A DNA stretch of 64,000 nt, from NCBI RefSeq assembly GCF_947331435.1, contig NZ_CAMZOF010000006.1:62001-126000 (forward strand), read 5' to 3'. The notes under the pieces were generated by a model that was given only the letters and a program-made list of their open reading frames with translations, was not told the DNA's origin and searched no databases. This stretch comes from Pelagibius sp. Alg239-R121. Its GTDB lineage: Bacteria > Pseudomonadota > Alphaproteobacteria > Kiloniellales > Kiloniellaceae. Positions 36,633 to 45,620 of this stretch are shown in pieces; the stretch's first letter is position 1; each line of letters begins with the position of its first letter. Both the position numbers and the translations under genes were made by a program.

Positions 36633-39542
36633 CTAGGTCGTAAGGGCGAGGTTGACGGCATTGTCGAGTTCCTCGAGGGAAGAGATGCTATCCCGAATAC
36701 CGTCCAGGACGATGGAGGTATCGCTGTCGAGCTGTAGGGTCACGGTCCCCGTGACGGCATTTTGGGAAAGGGTAACACCGAGCGCCGCTAAGTCGGCGAT
36801 ATCGCTGTCGCCATCCTGATCGCTGTCTAAGACATCGGATATTGTGATCAGGTCCTGGTTGGGATCAAAGCCGAAGAGTGTGTAGCTGCCAGCGGGATGC
36901 TGAGTCAGGCTGAAGCTATAGCTGTCCGGGTTTACGATCAGAGCCGCAGTTGCACGATCACCGTCTCCATCGGCGACTTGATAACTGAAGCGTTCTGTTT
37001 CGTGATCGAATTCCGGTCCTTGGTATCTGTAGTCGCCGGTCGAAAAATCGAAATCGAACTGACCGCCGAGCGCGGTCTGAATTGAGAGCTGTGGGCCGTC
37101 TGTTGCCACCCCTGCGTCCGATGTGATTTGGTCGCTGCCGGCGTCATAGTCATAAACGGCTCCATCGACTTCGAGCGAAAGCAGCTGCAAGAAACCGTCG
37201 GCGCCAAAGACGTCGCTGGCCAGCAGACCCAGGTTCGAATCCTGCGCATCCAGCAGTAAATTGCCCTCGGAAACCGGTTGAATTGAACCGGTAAAATCTG
37301 ACGACAAATCGTCGACGCCGGTCAAAATGATCGGATCACCTTCTTGATCCGGCGAATTGACATCCAAAAGAGGTGCCAGGCTTTCGTCACCGGGGTCGAC
37401 CGCCACGGCAATCGAAGTGATGCCCTTTTCGGTCAGAAAATCTTCCCAACCGCTCTCTGCCACTGATCGCCCCGTAGTGACGAAGCCATCGGAAATAAAA
37501 TAGATCGAGTTCGACGCGCTTTCGGACGGATCTGAAATTAGCTGCTGTTGCGCGACCCCTTCGATTGCCTCGACGGCGCCGAAGAAATTGGTTCCATTAT
37601 TGACGCCAGGATAGCCGTTTGCGTCGGTTACGCTGCGAACAGAGGTGGCGAATGATGTAAAGTCCGTAAAGCCAGAAAGAGGGCTGAGGGCCTCGGCACC
37701 GTCGGCGAAGACCATGAGGGAAAGCGTGACGCCGACGCCGGTTTGGGAGCCAACTTCAAAGAGCTTCCGGCCCAGGTTTTCTGCTGCGGCTTTGGCAAGT
37801 TCCAGGCGGCTCGACTGCTCGCCGTTTGCGAGCGTCATGACGCTGTTCATGCTGGTAGACACATCGATGGCGATCAGAAGGCCGAGTTGGCCATTGGGGC
37901 CTTCTTCAGTGCCTTCCGGCAATGCCTCGTCTTCGCTTGGTATCTCATTGCCGTTGCCGGAAATTTCCAGGCGCGGGGCGGCGATATTGTCGACTGCCTT
38001 CGGAGCATCATCCAGCACGCTTACATCGATCCGGCTGGTCACTGTGACAACGTCCAACTGTGCCGTAATCGCAAAGGAAAGTTCGAGGCTGTCAGCCGTT
38101 GAACTTTGCGCAGGATCAAGATGGTCGAGGGCTTCGAGAAGGGTAAATTCGAACGTGCCCGCGGATGAATCCATCGCAAGAAGGAAGATCTCTTTTCCGG
38201 CCTGCGGTCCGCTTCCGCTCGCTGGAACAAAGCCGACCAGTTGCTGGCCGTCGTTTTCGATCCTGGTCAGGATTGCATCGCCGCCAGAAGTTAAGGCCGC
38301 CGGATCGCCTCCCGAAGTGACGCTAAGTCCGTCAATCCTGATGCTATCACTTGAGTTGCCGGTCGCGGAAAAGCCGAGATTCCCGGTGACGGCGCCCTCA
38401 CCAATTGCGATGGCCTCGTCTACCGATATGGCGGCAACCGGCATTGGGTCTTCGAGGAGCGTAAAGTCCTGCTCACTTAGAGGGCGCGTCAATTCGATGG
38501 AAGTCGTTGCAGTCGCTTTGTCGAGTACGCCTAGGGCGACAAGGGCCTCGAGGCCCTCAATGTTGCCGACATCGAAATCGGGCGGCAAAAATACCGAACC
38601 GGAGCTTTTCGTCACCGGCGGTGCATCGGTCTCCAATGCTGCTTGATCATAAAGTACACCGAGCAGGCTGCGTACCTGGACTTCACTGAGAACCTGAGCA
38701 TCGAGGTTGCCGTTGAAGTTGAGCGCTACGACGGTCTCGAAAAGCTGGTTGAGTACGACGCTGTCGGCTGCATTGGTAAAGGCCAGTGAACCGACATGTC
38801 CGTTTCCGTCCTCCAAAAGAGCGCAAGCGGTGGTCCCGTCTTGGCTGTCGATACGGCAGCCGACCCGCGTGCCGCGGATGCCGATCGTGCCGGACGGGGT
38901 CTTGACCTCCATGGCATCGGGACTGGTTCCGGCGATCCATCCTGTGACGAAAACGAAACTCCCTTTGACCACCGACAGGATTGATGAACCTTCGGATCCC
39001 TCAGGGTTGTAAATCATTTCATCGATTGTGATGCGGGTATTTGTCGACATGGAGAACTCCATGCCATCAACGAAGATAATTTCGAGGATACCGTCGCCTG
39101 CGGTTTCAAGAACATCGCCTTGAAAGATCGAGGCGCCGCCATCCAGGTTTTCCTTCACGCCATCGGTGCGCGTGACCCAGGCTTCACCTTCAATCGTCGC
39201 GACCTTGCCGATTTCATCTGCTCCGCCTACCGCTTCAGTGGCCGCGTACTGAGCCGGCGTAAGAGAGCCTGCCAGCTTTTGAACGAGCTGGTGCGGGAAG
39301 AGGTGTCCGCCTTCTGTCCAGAGGTCTGGTTGCTGCGGGAGTCCAAAATAATCTTTTACAACAACATCATCACTGACGCCGTCGCGAAGAACCAGGTCGT
39401 CGTTATGGCGGGAGAACTCGGCATCGAAGGCAAAGTTGCCGCCCGGTAGAGTCGGTTGTTCATCCGCCGACAGGTAGACGGTTGTATCATGAGCCGTTTC
39501 GGTTACGCCGCCGCCGGACTGGTCACCCAAACTTAACGCCAT
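36633..39542 (-). CDS. FecR/VWA-domain protein with type I secretion C-terminus
   Basis: A 969-residue acidic protein, poor in Cys and basic residues, as in exported adhesins. Order: short N-terminal region; FecR domain about 111-230 (IGKVATIEGEAWVTRTDG, MEFSMSTNTRITIDEM, KTPSGTIGIRGTRVGCR); beta-rich repeats; VWA domain from about 553 with the MIDAS motif IDVSTSMNS (Asp 560); and a C-terminal type I secretion target region (LFGFDPNQDLITISDVLD, then DQDGDSDIADL and VTLQLDSDTSIVLDGI). No signal peptide is seen, which fits type I export. FecR domains usually act on sigma regulators or sense at the envelope; here there is no FecI partner, but a CHASE2 cyclase follows. Confidence 0.87.
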   Translation of the reverse strand: MALSLGDQSGGGVTETAHDTTVYLSADEQPTLPGGNFAFDAEFSRHNDDLVLRDGVSDDVVVKDYFGLPQQPDLWTEGGHLFPHQLVQKLAGSLTPAQYAATEAVGGADEIGKVATIEGEAWVTRTDGVKENLDGGASIFQGDVLETAGDGILEIIFVDGMEFSMSTNTRITIDEMIYNPEGSEGSSILSVVKGSFVFVTGWIAGTSPDAMEVKTPSGTIGIRGTRVGCRIDSQDGTTACALLEDGNGHVGSLAFTNAADSVVLNQLFETVVALNFNGNLDAQVLSEVQVRSLLGVLYDQAALETDAPPVTKSSGSVFLPPDFDVGNIEGLEALVALGVLDKATATTSIELTRPLSEQDFTLLEDPMPVAAISVDEAIAIGEGAVTGNLGFSATGNSSDSIRIDGLSVTSGGDPAALTSGGDAILTRIENDGQQLVGFVPASGSGPQAGKEIFLLAMDSSAGTFEFTLLEALDHLDPAQSSTADSLELSFAITAQLDVVTVTSRIDVSVLDDAPKAVDNIAAPRLEISGNGNEIPSEDEALPEGTEEGPNGQLGLLIAIDVSTSMNSVMTLANGEQSSRLELAKAAAENLGRKLFEVGSQTGVGVTLSLMVFADGAEALSPLSGFTDFTSFATSVRSVTDANGYPGVNNGTNFFGAVEAIEGVAQQQLISDPSESASNSIYFISDGFVTTGRSVAESGWEDFLTEKGITSIAVAVDPGDESLAPLLDVNSPDQEGDPIILTGVDDLSSDFTGSIQPVSEGNLLLDAQDSNLGLLASDVFGADGFLQLLSLEVDGAVYDYDAGSDQITSDAGVATDGPQLSIQTALGGQFDFDFSTGDYRYQGPEFDHETERFSYQVADGDGDRATAALIVNPDSYSFSLTQHPAGSYTLFGFDPNQDLITISDVLDSDQDGDSDIADLAALGVTLSQNAVTGTVTLQLDSDTSIVLDGIRDSISSLEELDNAVNLALTT

Positions 39543-39698
39543 CTTGGGTCACTCTTCGCCACACTTGATATTTATCGTTAGTAATCTATCAAATGACTAG
39601 GTGCAGTGCTATCTGAATCAACCTTTATGACTCAGCTGTTGGCGTGATGCTCTACAACCACATTGACCACGACTATTCCTGGTTGACGAATCGTGACA

Positions 39699-40130
39699 CT
39701 ACTTTACGTTGAAAATAGCTTGTTGTGACTTTCCTGTGGTTCCCGGAATGCGCAGAATGAATGTACCGGGACGGATGGTCACAAAAGAGATTTCCGCGGT
39801 GCCTTCGTCATCGAACTCCAGACTGTCGAGACCCAGCGGGCGCACTTCGATGTCGTTGATCACAACCTCGTTGACCCAGACATTGCGGAAAAAGCCTGCT
39901 CCGCCGATTGCCAGTTCCGCCGAGCCGTCGGCGATGATTTCCAGCCGATAGTATTTACCCGATTCCAACTCGTAAGGTGTTTCGGCCAGGGGCTTTCCCG
40001 ATGCCAACGTGATTGGGGAGAGTTCTTGCACGCCACCAAGCAGGCCCGAAAAGCCAAGATCGTGACTATCCGCGCTTGAAGGGGCGAGTGCGAGGACTCC
40101 AAGTGCGAGACCGAGGACAGCGTGTTTCAT
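39699..40130 (-). CDS. Exported beta-rich protein, unknown
   Basis: A 143-residue product with a signal peptide (MKHAVLGLALGVLALAPSSA) and a compact beta domain: ELESGKYYRLEIIADGSAEL, FFRNVWVNEVVINDIEVRPL and EISFVTIRPGTFILRIPG. It lies 156 bases upstream of the FecR/VWA gene on the same strand and may belong to its transcription unit. The shape resembles small cupredoxin-like periplasmic domains, but I see no metal-ligand set. Function unknown. Confidence 0.72.
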   Translation of the reverse strand: MKHAVLGLALGVLALAPSSADSHDLGFSGLLGGVQELSPITLASGKPLAETPYELESGKYYRLEIIADGSAELAIGGAGFFRNVWVNEVVINDIEVRPLGLDSLEFDDEGTAEISFVTIRPGTFILRIPGTTGKSQQAIFNVK

Positions 40131-40295
40131 AAAAGCTTTCTCCCGTTAAGCTGCTGTTGTTCAGTTGAATTTGGTTGAATCGCCGACTTCTGTTGTTCTT
40201 GCGACCCTTCAAGTCTGGGTCCACCTCAGAGGCCTGTCTATTGCCAATAGGTTGTACGGCGTTTTCGGAACCTAGGCGCTAATTTCAGAATGTTT

Positions 40296-41033
40296 CTACA
40301 GTAAACCCAGGCTGCGAAAGCTGCTCTCTCCGGCTCGTGTAATGATGAGGTGGTCGTGTAACTCGATGCCCATCCGGCTTGCGGTTTCCTTGATCTCCCG
40401 GGTCATGGCGATATCGCCGCTCGACGGTGTCGCATCGCCTGAGGGGTGATTGTGGACCAGGATAAGGGCGCTGGCCGAAAGCTCGAGCGCGCGTTTGACG
40501 ATTTCTCGCGGATAGACCGGTGTATGATCGACAGTTCCGCGCTGTTGTTCCTCATCTGCGATCAGCCGGTTCTTGCGGTCGAGAAACAGGACTCTGAAGT
40601 GTTCGACAGGTGCTCGCCCCATGATCATCCGGCAATAACCGACCAGCTGGCTCCAGGAATCGATCACCGGCTGATCGAGAATATCGGCCCGGGAGAGCCG
40701 AGTGGCTGCTTCGGGGACGATGGCGAGCGCGGCGACCGAGGCGTCGCCCATGCCGGGAACTTGTTTCAGATCCCAGGGGGCGGCGGACAGAACGCCTGCG
40801 AGACTGCCGAACTGCGCAATCAGTGCTTTTGCGAGCGGTTTGACGTCGCCGCGTGGTTTGGCGCCAAACAGCAAAAATTCGATGATTTCGTAATCGCTGA
40901 GAGAAGAGGGGCCTTGTTCCAGCACGCGCTGGCGCAACCGCTCTCGGTGGCCGTGAAAATGGGGTTTGGATGGACTTGCGCTCTCACTGGTACCGCGGCC
41001 CGCCAGTTCATCCATTTCCCGCCGATCCCCCAA
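40296..41033 (-). CDS. radC: RadC-family JAB/MPN domain protein
   Basis: The 245-residue product has an N-terminal helix-hairpin-helix region (PHFHGHRERLRQRVLEQGPS, LSDYEIIEFLLFGAKPRGD) and the JAMM metalloprotease-like motif HNHPSGDATPSSGD with the upstream catalytic Glu region. The family was named for DNA repair in E. coli, a role since doubted. It is separated from map by 49 bases on the same strand and probably follows it in a transcript. Confidence 0.95.
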   Translation of the reverse strand: MGDRREMDELAGRGTSESASPSKPHFHGHRERLRQRVLEQGPSSLSDYEIIEFLLFGAKPRGDVKPLAKALIAQFGSLAGVLSAAPWDLKQVPGMGDASVAALAIVPEAATRLSRADILDQPVIDSWSQLVGYCRMIMGRAPVEHFRVLFLDRKNRLIADEEQQRGTVDHTPVYPREIVKRALELSASALILVHNHPSGDATPSSGDIAMTREIKETASRMGIELHDHLIITRAGESSFRSLGLL

Positions 41034-41082
41034 AGGACAATAATTCTGCCGGTCTGTCTCCGATCAAACCCTGCACAAGGTG

Positions 41083-41925
41083 TCAGTCTTCAAACGGTGG
41101 ACAGGTCCAGCCTTTGGGTGACTTCGTGAAGATCTCATAACCCTCTGCAGTGACGCCGAGAGAATGCTCGAACTGCGCAGAGAGCGAGCGGTCGTTGGTC
41201 ACTGCTGTCCAGCCGTCCTTTAAGATCTTCACATCCAAACGGCCAGCATTGATCATCGGTTCGATGGTAAAGAACATTCCTTCACGCAGGCGCGTTCCGG
41301 TTCCCGGACGTCCGTAGTGCAAAACCGACGGTGCTTCGTGGAAAATCCGGCCGAGGCCATGACCGCAAAAATCGCGCACGACGGAAAAACGATTCTTTTC
41401 CGCGAAACTCTGAATGGCGAAACCGATGTCGCCAAGCGTTGCGCCAGGCCGCACGACCTCGATGCCGCGCATCATGGATTCGTAGGTGATTTCGATCAGG
41501 CGCTTGGCCTTGATGCTGGGCTTGCCCACGTAAAACATACGGCTGGTATCCCCGTGCCAGCCATCCAGGATGACCGTCACATCGATATTCACGACGTCAC
41601 CGTTGTGCAGTTTCTTTTCCGCGCTGGGGATCCCATGGCAGACCACATGATTGACCGAGGTGCAGATCGACTTTGGAAATCCCCGATAGTTTAACGGAGC
41701 AGGAACTGCATCGTGCGAGACGATGAAATCATGGCATAGTTTGTCCAATTCCTCGGTTGTCACGCCGGGCACCACGTGCGGCGTGATAAAATCCAAGGTT
41801 TCGGCTGCCAGCCGTCCCGACTTACGCATGCCTTCAAAGCCCGCGGCATCGTGAATCGTGATCCGTCGTTCCTCGGCGCTCAAAGGGAGCGATAATTCAT
41901 CTGCTTCGGCTTGGCCGTATTGCAT
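41083..41925 (-). CDS. map: Type I methionine aminopeptidase
   Basis: Removes the N-terminal methionine from new proteins. The 280-residue product has the five metal ligands in their usual places: NIDVTVILDGWHGDTSRMF (two Asp), FCGHGLGRIFHEAPSVLH (His), MFFTIEPMI (Glu) and AQFEHSLGVT (Glu). The substrate loop NYRGFPKSICTSVNHVVCHG is present. The ATG at 41925 is chosen because GGACGAGAG precedes it; the frame extends 20 residues upstream. Pairs with radC. Confidence 0.97.
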   Translation of the reverse strand: MQYGQAEADELSLPLSAEERRITIHDAAGFEGMRKSGRLAAETLDFITPHVVPGVTTEELDKLCHDFIVSHDAVPAPLNYRGFPKSICTSVNHVVCHGIPSAEKKLHNGDVVNIDVTVILDGWHGDTSRMFYVGKPSIKAKRLIEITYESMMRGIEVVRPGATLGDIGFAIQSFAEKNRFSVVRDFCGHGLGRIFHEAPSVLHYGRPGTGTRLREGMFFTIEPMINAGRLDVKILKDGWTAVTNDRSLSAQFEHSLGVTAEGYEIFTKSPKGWTCPPFED

Positions 41926-42172
41926 TTCTCTCGTCCTGCAGTTCGTTCCCGTCGAGGTGGAGAAACCTCGGCGTGCATCATCCATGTTGTTCCATTCAAA
42001 TTATATATCCTGAAGTCTTAAACTTCCAGGAAGCGATGCGTGGATACCGGTGGTGTTACGTCAGGCGTTCCGTCGGAGAGACTGATGCTCTCGCGGGACC
42101 GTGGAGTACAACAGCGTACCGGCAGCCTGCAAAACCAGCGCGACCGCAGAATAAATTCGAATATCCCGTGGC

Positions 42173-42895
42173 TTAAGTATCCAATGGCAGCGCGCGATTC
42201 AAGTCGATCGATTCCGGCGTGACCTTGCAGTCGTAACAAAGGACCTCGACGCCGCGCGACAGCGCCCTGGCGAACGCGGTCTCGTAATTAGGATCGATAT
42301 CGCCGGCGATAGACACTTTTGAAGAGTCGGCGCGTTGGACCAGGAAAAACATGACTGCCCGATAGCCGGCTTCGACCGCGTCACCCAACTCCTCAAGATG
42401 CTTAGCGCCGCGGCTAGTGACAGAATCAGGGAACTCCGCTGCGTGAGCACCGCGTTTTAAGGTGACGTTCTTGACCTCGACGTAACAGGGCGGTGTGTTG
42501 CTGGGCGGGGCTACATCTTCCGGGCCAGTGAGGAGAATGTCGATGCGCGAATTCTTGCCGTACCGCACCTCGCGCTTCAACTGGGCGTATCCAGTCAGTT
42601 CGGGGATACTGCCGTCCGCAATGGCATCGGCCACGATCGCGTTGGGATGGCTGGTGTTGATCCCGACCGGCTCGCCCTTTGCCGTGGCAATTTCCCAGGA
42701 GAACTTAAGCTTGCGGTCGGGGTTACGCGCCGGGGACAGCCAGACCTGGGAGCCAACTTCCGCAAGTCCCATCATCGACCCCGGGTTGGCACAATGGGCT
42801 GTCACAACCTCGCCGCTGTCGAGCTTCACGTCGGCCAAAAAACGCTTGTAGCGTTTGATCAAGCGGCCGGGCAGGAGTGGATCTGGAAATTGCAT
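42173..42895 (-). CDS. sfsA: SfsA-family DNA/RNA nuclease-like protein
   Basis: SfsA was described as a sugar fermentation stimulation protein and has a PD-(D/E)xK-like nuclease fold. The 240-residue product shows the family run LLPGRLIKRYKRFLADVKLD, VTAHCANPGSMMGL, GINTSHPNAIVADAI, CYVEVKNVTLKRG (nuclease Glu-Val-Lys) and FPDSVTSRGAKHLEEL. The ATG at 42895 fits the family start MQFPDPLLPGRL; the open frame runs 44 residues further. Monocistronic, 247 bases from map. Confidence 0.95.
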   Translation of the reverse strand: MQFPDPLLPGRLIKRYKRFLADVKLDSGEVVTAHCANPGSMMGLAEVGSQVWLSPARNPDRKLKFSWEIATAKGEPVGINTSHPNAIVADAIADGSIPELTGYAQLKREVRYGKNSRIDILLTGPEDVAPPSNTPPCYVEVKNVTLKRGAHAAEFPDSVTSRGAKHLEELGDAVEAGYRAVMFFLVQRADSSKVSIAGDIDPNYETAFARALSRGVEVLCYDCKVTPESIDLNRALPLDT

Positions 42896-43161
42896 TTTTA
42901 AACCTTTGGTCGAGCAATCAATCTTGAAGGTTTCTTGCAGTGCAAAAAATATATTTCGCACCGGCCGAATCTGTGCAGGGAGGGTATTTTCCTTATTGTT
43001 CCGTGATTTAACGCAAATTCTTCTCACGTGATAGAGTTTTAAGCTTTGTGAGATATATGTGCTGCTTCTTGCTTCCCGATAACGAAGCGACCAGTTTACT
43101 TTATAGAACCCCTGTATCTATCCGATTCGCCAACGCATTTATGTATCGAAAGAGTCCTGAA

Positions 43162-43692
43162 ATGGCACGGACCACCCCTGTTCTTTCCATTGCACCTGTA
43201 CTGCTCGTGATCGCGTTCGGTTTGAGCGCCTGCTCTTCCTTTCAGCAGCAGGAGTATAAGCGGCAGCCGGCGCCTGCGAGCACCTTGGCCGCCCCTCCGA
43301 GCAATGCAGGCAGCCAATCCGGCGCGAAGGTTCAGGTTCCTTCCAATTCCGGGACTTATCCCTACGGCACCGCGGAAGAGACGTCCGAGGCCAATGCGGC
43401 TGCTAAAGGCGATTCTTATGTGAAAGGGCCTGATGGCTCCATTTGGAAAGGCTCCCCGAGAGACTCGGAGGCGCACAATGCGGACATCGAAGCCTGCTAC
43501 CGCTATGCGGCTGCACAGACCACCAACGATGCGCGGATCGAACAGGACCGGCGAGCAGTGTATGGTGATGGCTTCAGCGATACGCAGAGTGTCGGGCTGC
43601 TGAACTCGAAAATCCGCAGCTACGACCATGAAACGCGGCGCCGGTCATTATTCTCGAACTGCATGCGCTCCAAGGGTTACGCGTCGCGCTGA
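43162..43692 (+). CDS. Lipoprotein of unknown function
   Basis: A 176-residue lipoprotein with a signal peptide and lipobox LSAC (lipidated Cys about residue 24), a Pro/Ala/Ser-rich linker (residues 30-75) and a C-terminal domain with EACYRYAAAQTTNDARIEQD and SLFSNCMRSKGYASR. The ending CMxxKGY is typical of small outer-membrane lipoproteins of alphaproteobacteria. The ATG at 43162 gives the clean signal; an ATG at 43141 is also in frame. Confidence 0.75.
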   Translation: MARTTPVLSIAPVLLVIAFGLSACSSFQQQEYKRQPAPASTLAAPPSNAGSQSGAKVQVPSNSGTYPYGTAEETSEANAAAKGDSYVKGPDGSIWKGSPRDSEAHNADIEACYRYAAAQTTNDARIEQDRRAVYGDGFSDTQSVGLLNSKIRSYDHETRRRSLFSNCMRSKGYASR

Positions 43693-43863
43693 ACCCGCGG
43701 TAACAACGCACGCCAAAAATCGCTGAATGCGAAGGAGCCCAGGACGGCTTTGTCGCCGCTCACGCGATTGCTTGCCCATGGTGTGAAGGCCGTGCGCTCT
43801 GTAAGATGACGTCGATTTATCCCCGCCAACCCGGCGAGCCTGTCTTTCACGTCAACCAGCAGA

Positions 43864-44658
43864 GTGTTTATGTCCTCCAACCCCTCCGCGCCCGAAAGTC
43901 TTGATTCCAAAGAAAACGTGACGGTAACAGCGTGCCTGATGATCATCGGCAACGAGATCCTGTCCGGCCGCACTAAAGACGCCAATCTGGGTTTCCTGGG
44001 CGAACAGCTTAATGAAATCGGTGTGCGCTTGATGGAGGTCAGGGTCGTCCCCGACATCGAAGCCGTCATCGTCGAGACGTTGAACGAGGTGCGGCAGAAG
44101 TTTGACTACGTCTTTACGACGGGCGGTATCGGGCCCACGCATGACGACATCACTTCAGCCTGCGTGGCCAAGGCTTTTGGCGTCGCATGGAGCCTGCATC
44201 CGGAAGCTCATGCGCTTCTGAAAGCTCATTACGCAGAGGGCGAGTTAAATGAAGCCCGCCTGCGCATGGCCCATACACCGGAAGGGGCGTCTTTGATCGA
44301 AAACCCGATCAGTAAGGCACCGGGCTTTCAGATGGATAATGTCTTTGTTATGGCAGGCATCCCGCGCGTCATGCAGGCGATGTTCGAGAGTCTGAAGCCC
44401 CGATTGACCGGCGGCGCTCCCGTGCGCAGCGCCACTCTGGCCGTTTCGCTGCCCGAAGGCAAAATCGCAAAGGGGCTGGGGGAGGCGCAGGATCGCTTTC
44501 CCGATGTCGAGATGGGCAGTTACCCCTATCGGAACGGCGACCGCTTCGGTGTCCGCTTGGTTCTACGCTCGGTCGATGACACCCGCCTTGAAGGGGCGGT
44601 CGAAGATGTCGCCGCTACTGTGCGTGCACTTGGGGATGAGCCGGTGCGCGAATCCTAG
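43864..44658 (+). CDS. CinA-like molybdopterin-binding (MoCF) domain protein
   Basis: A 264-residue stand-alone MoCF-biosynthesis domain like the N-terminal half of CinA: MIIGNEILSGRTKDANLGFL, the TGGIGPTHDDITSACVAKAF signature and AHTPEGASLIENPISKAPGF. The C-terminal deamidase of full CinA (NMN amidohydrolase) is missing. Such short proteins are often annotated as competence/damage-inducible protein A. The GTG at 43864 or the ATG at 43870 could be the start. It converges with the DOPA-dioxygenase-like gene. Confidence 0.9.
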   Translation: MFMSSNPSAPESLDSKENVTVTACLMIIGNEILSGRTKDANLGFLGEQLNEIGVRLMEVRVVPDIEAVIVETLNEVRQKFDYVFTTGGIGPTHDDITSACVAKAFGVAWSLHPEAHALLKAHYAEGELNEARLRMAHTPEGASLIENPISKAPGFQMDNVFVMAGIPRVMQAMFESLKPRLTGGAPVRSATLAVSLPEGKIAKGLGEAQDRFPDVEMGSYPYRNGDRFGVRLVLRSVDDTRLEGAVEDVAATVRALGDEPVRES

Positions 44659-44724
44659 AACCTGACCATCCTTCGCTGAATTTGGGAATCCGGCGCGAAA
44701 CTAACAATCAGCCGATCGCGGGAC

Positions 44725-45084
44725 TTATTCGAAAATCGACAGCTTGAGGCTCTGTTGCTCACCGAGCCAGACTGCGTAGTCGCGGTGATCTGCGAGGTGA
44801 TCGCCTGTTTCCGCGTGTGTGAAAACGGTCAGACCGTCACGGTTGAGCGCGAGCCAGGGGATGATTTCACCGAACAGATCCGGGGTAAAGGCGACCTGAT
44901 AACTACCCGTAGGATGCGGTCCGACCGGCGCATCACGCCAACGGCCCATCTCCACCTTAAACCGCGTCTCGATCGCATCCCGCAGCCGGGCGGCTCGTGG
45001 TTTCGACGTTTCGTCGTAATAGACATGGGCGTGGTAGCCAGTAATCAACGAAATGTCTTTATTATTCTGTTTGTTATCGGTCAT
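44725..45084 (-). CDS. DOPA 4,5-dioxygenase family protein
   Basis: A 119-residue protein of the DOPA 4,5-dioxygenase family, which in fungi opens the aromatic ring of DOPA; bacterial members have unproved substrates. The pattern ITGYHAHVYYDE, MGRWRDAPVGPHP, PWLALNRDGLTVFTHAETGD and LADHRDYAVWLGE carries the conserved metal-binding His residues. The ATG at 45084 is chosen; the frame is open 10 residues further upstream. Divergent from PilZ across a 162-base gap with strong inverted repeats. Confidence 0.9.
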   Translation of the reverse strand: MTDNKQNNKDISLITGYHAHVYYDETSKPRAARLRDAIETRFKVEMGRWRDAPVGPHPTGSYQVAFTPDLFGEIIPWLALNRDGLTVFTHAETGDHLADHRDYAVWLGEQQSLKLSIFE

Positions 45085-45159
45085 TGTTGCATTTCTTTCT
45101 GGAGTGCTGTCCACGCCCTTAAAGTCGCAGATTTAATATCTTGGCAAGACCCTGTCCTT

Positions 45160-45230
45160 AAGCTTGAAAGGCCTGATCGTTTGGTCTTTCTAAAGAACGA
45201 TCAGGCTCACGGGCTTCATAGATCAAGCTT
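45160..45230. repeat. Nested inverted repeat between the DOPA-dioxygenase and PilZ genes
   Basis: Outer arms AAGCTTGA (45160-45167) and TCAAGCTT (45223-45230); inner arms GCCTGATCGTT (45171-45181) and AACGATCAGGC (45196-45206), perfect over 11 bases, with CTTT/AAAG pairing in the loop. It could be an operator for a dimeric regulator of either gene, or a folded 5' leader of the PilZ mRNA that starts to be translated at 45265. Confidence 0.55.
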
Positions 45231-45264
45231 GATGCAATAGATAGGTATGACAGGCGGATATTTC

Positions 45265-45594
45265 ATGACCGGAAAGACAAGCGGCAAAGCTTCCGCCGAA
45301 CGGCGCAGTTTTCCTCGGGTTTCCACCCGCCTTTGTGTGAATCTGCAGCTCATTGGTGGCGAGCGCATTACCTGCACGGTGCTGGATGCATCGGTCAGCG
45401 GGGTCCGCGTAGAGGGTGAGGCGACCGTTCCGATCGGCAGCGATGTCACATTGATCATGCCGGGATCCGTGCATTTCGGAGGTCGTGTTGTGCGCCATCA
45501 AGGCGGCAACATGGGGATCGAATTTTCGCACGCACCCGAACGCGTAGCAGAAATGATATCAGACCTTTTGCCAGCGCTGCAGGCTAGTTCTTAG
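45265..45594 (+). CDS. PilZ-domain protein
   Basis: A 109-residue single PilZ domain, predicted c-di-GMP receptor: ERRSFPRVSTRL (RxxxR motif), DASVSGVRVEG (DxSxxG motif) and GGNMGIEFSHAPE. Both binding motifs are intact. The ATG at 45265 is preferred (AGGCGG upstream at 12-base spacing); an ATG at 45247 is in frame. It is the second PilZ protein of the window and, like the first, is a lone domain that could act as an adaptor for motility or polysaccharide control. Confidence 0.85.
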   Translation: MTGKTSGKASAERRSFPRVSTRLCVNLQLIGGERITCTVLDASVSGVRVEGEATVPIGSDVTLIMPGSVHFGGRVVRHQGGNMGIEFSHAPERVAEMISDLLPALQASS

Positions 45595-45620
45595 GCTTAA
45601 ACCGCGTCATAACGCGTTGT

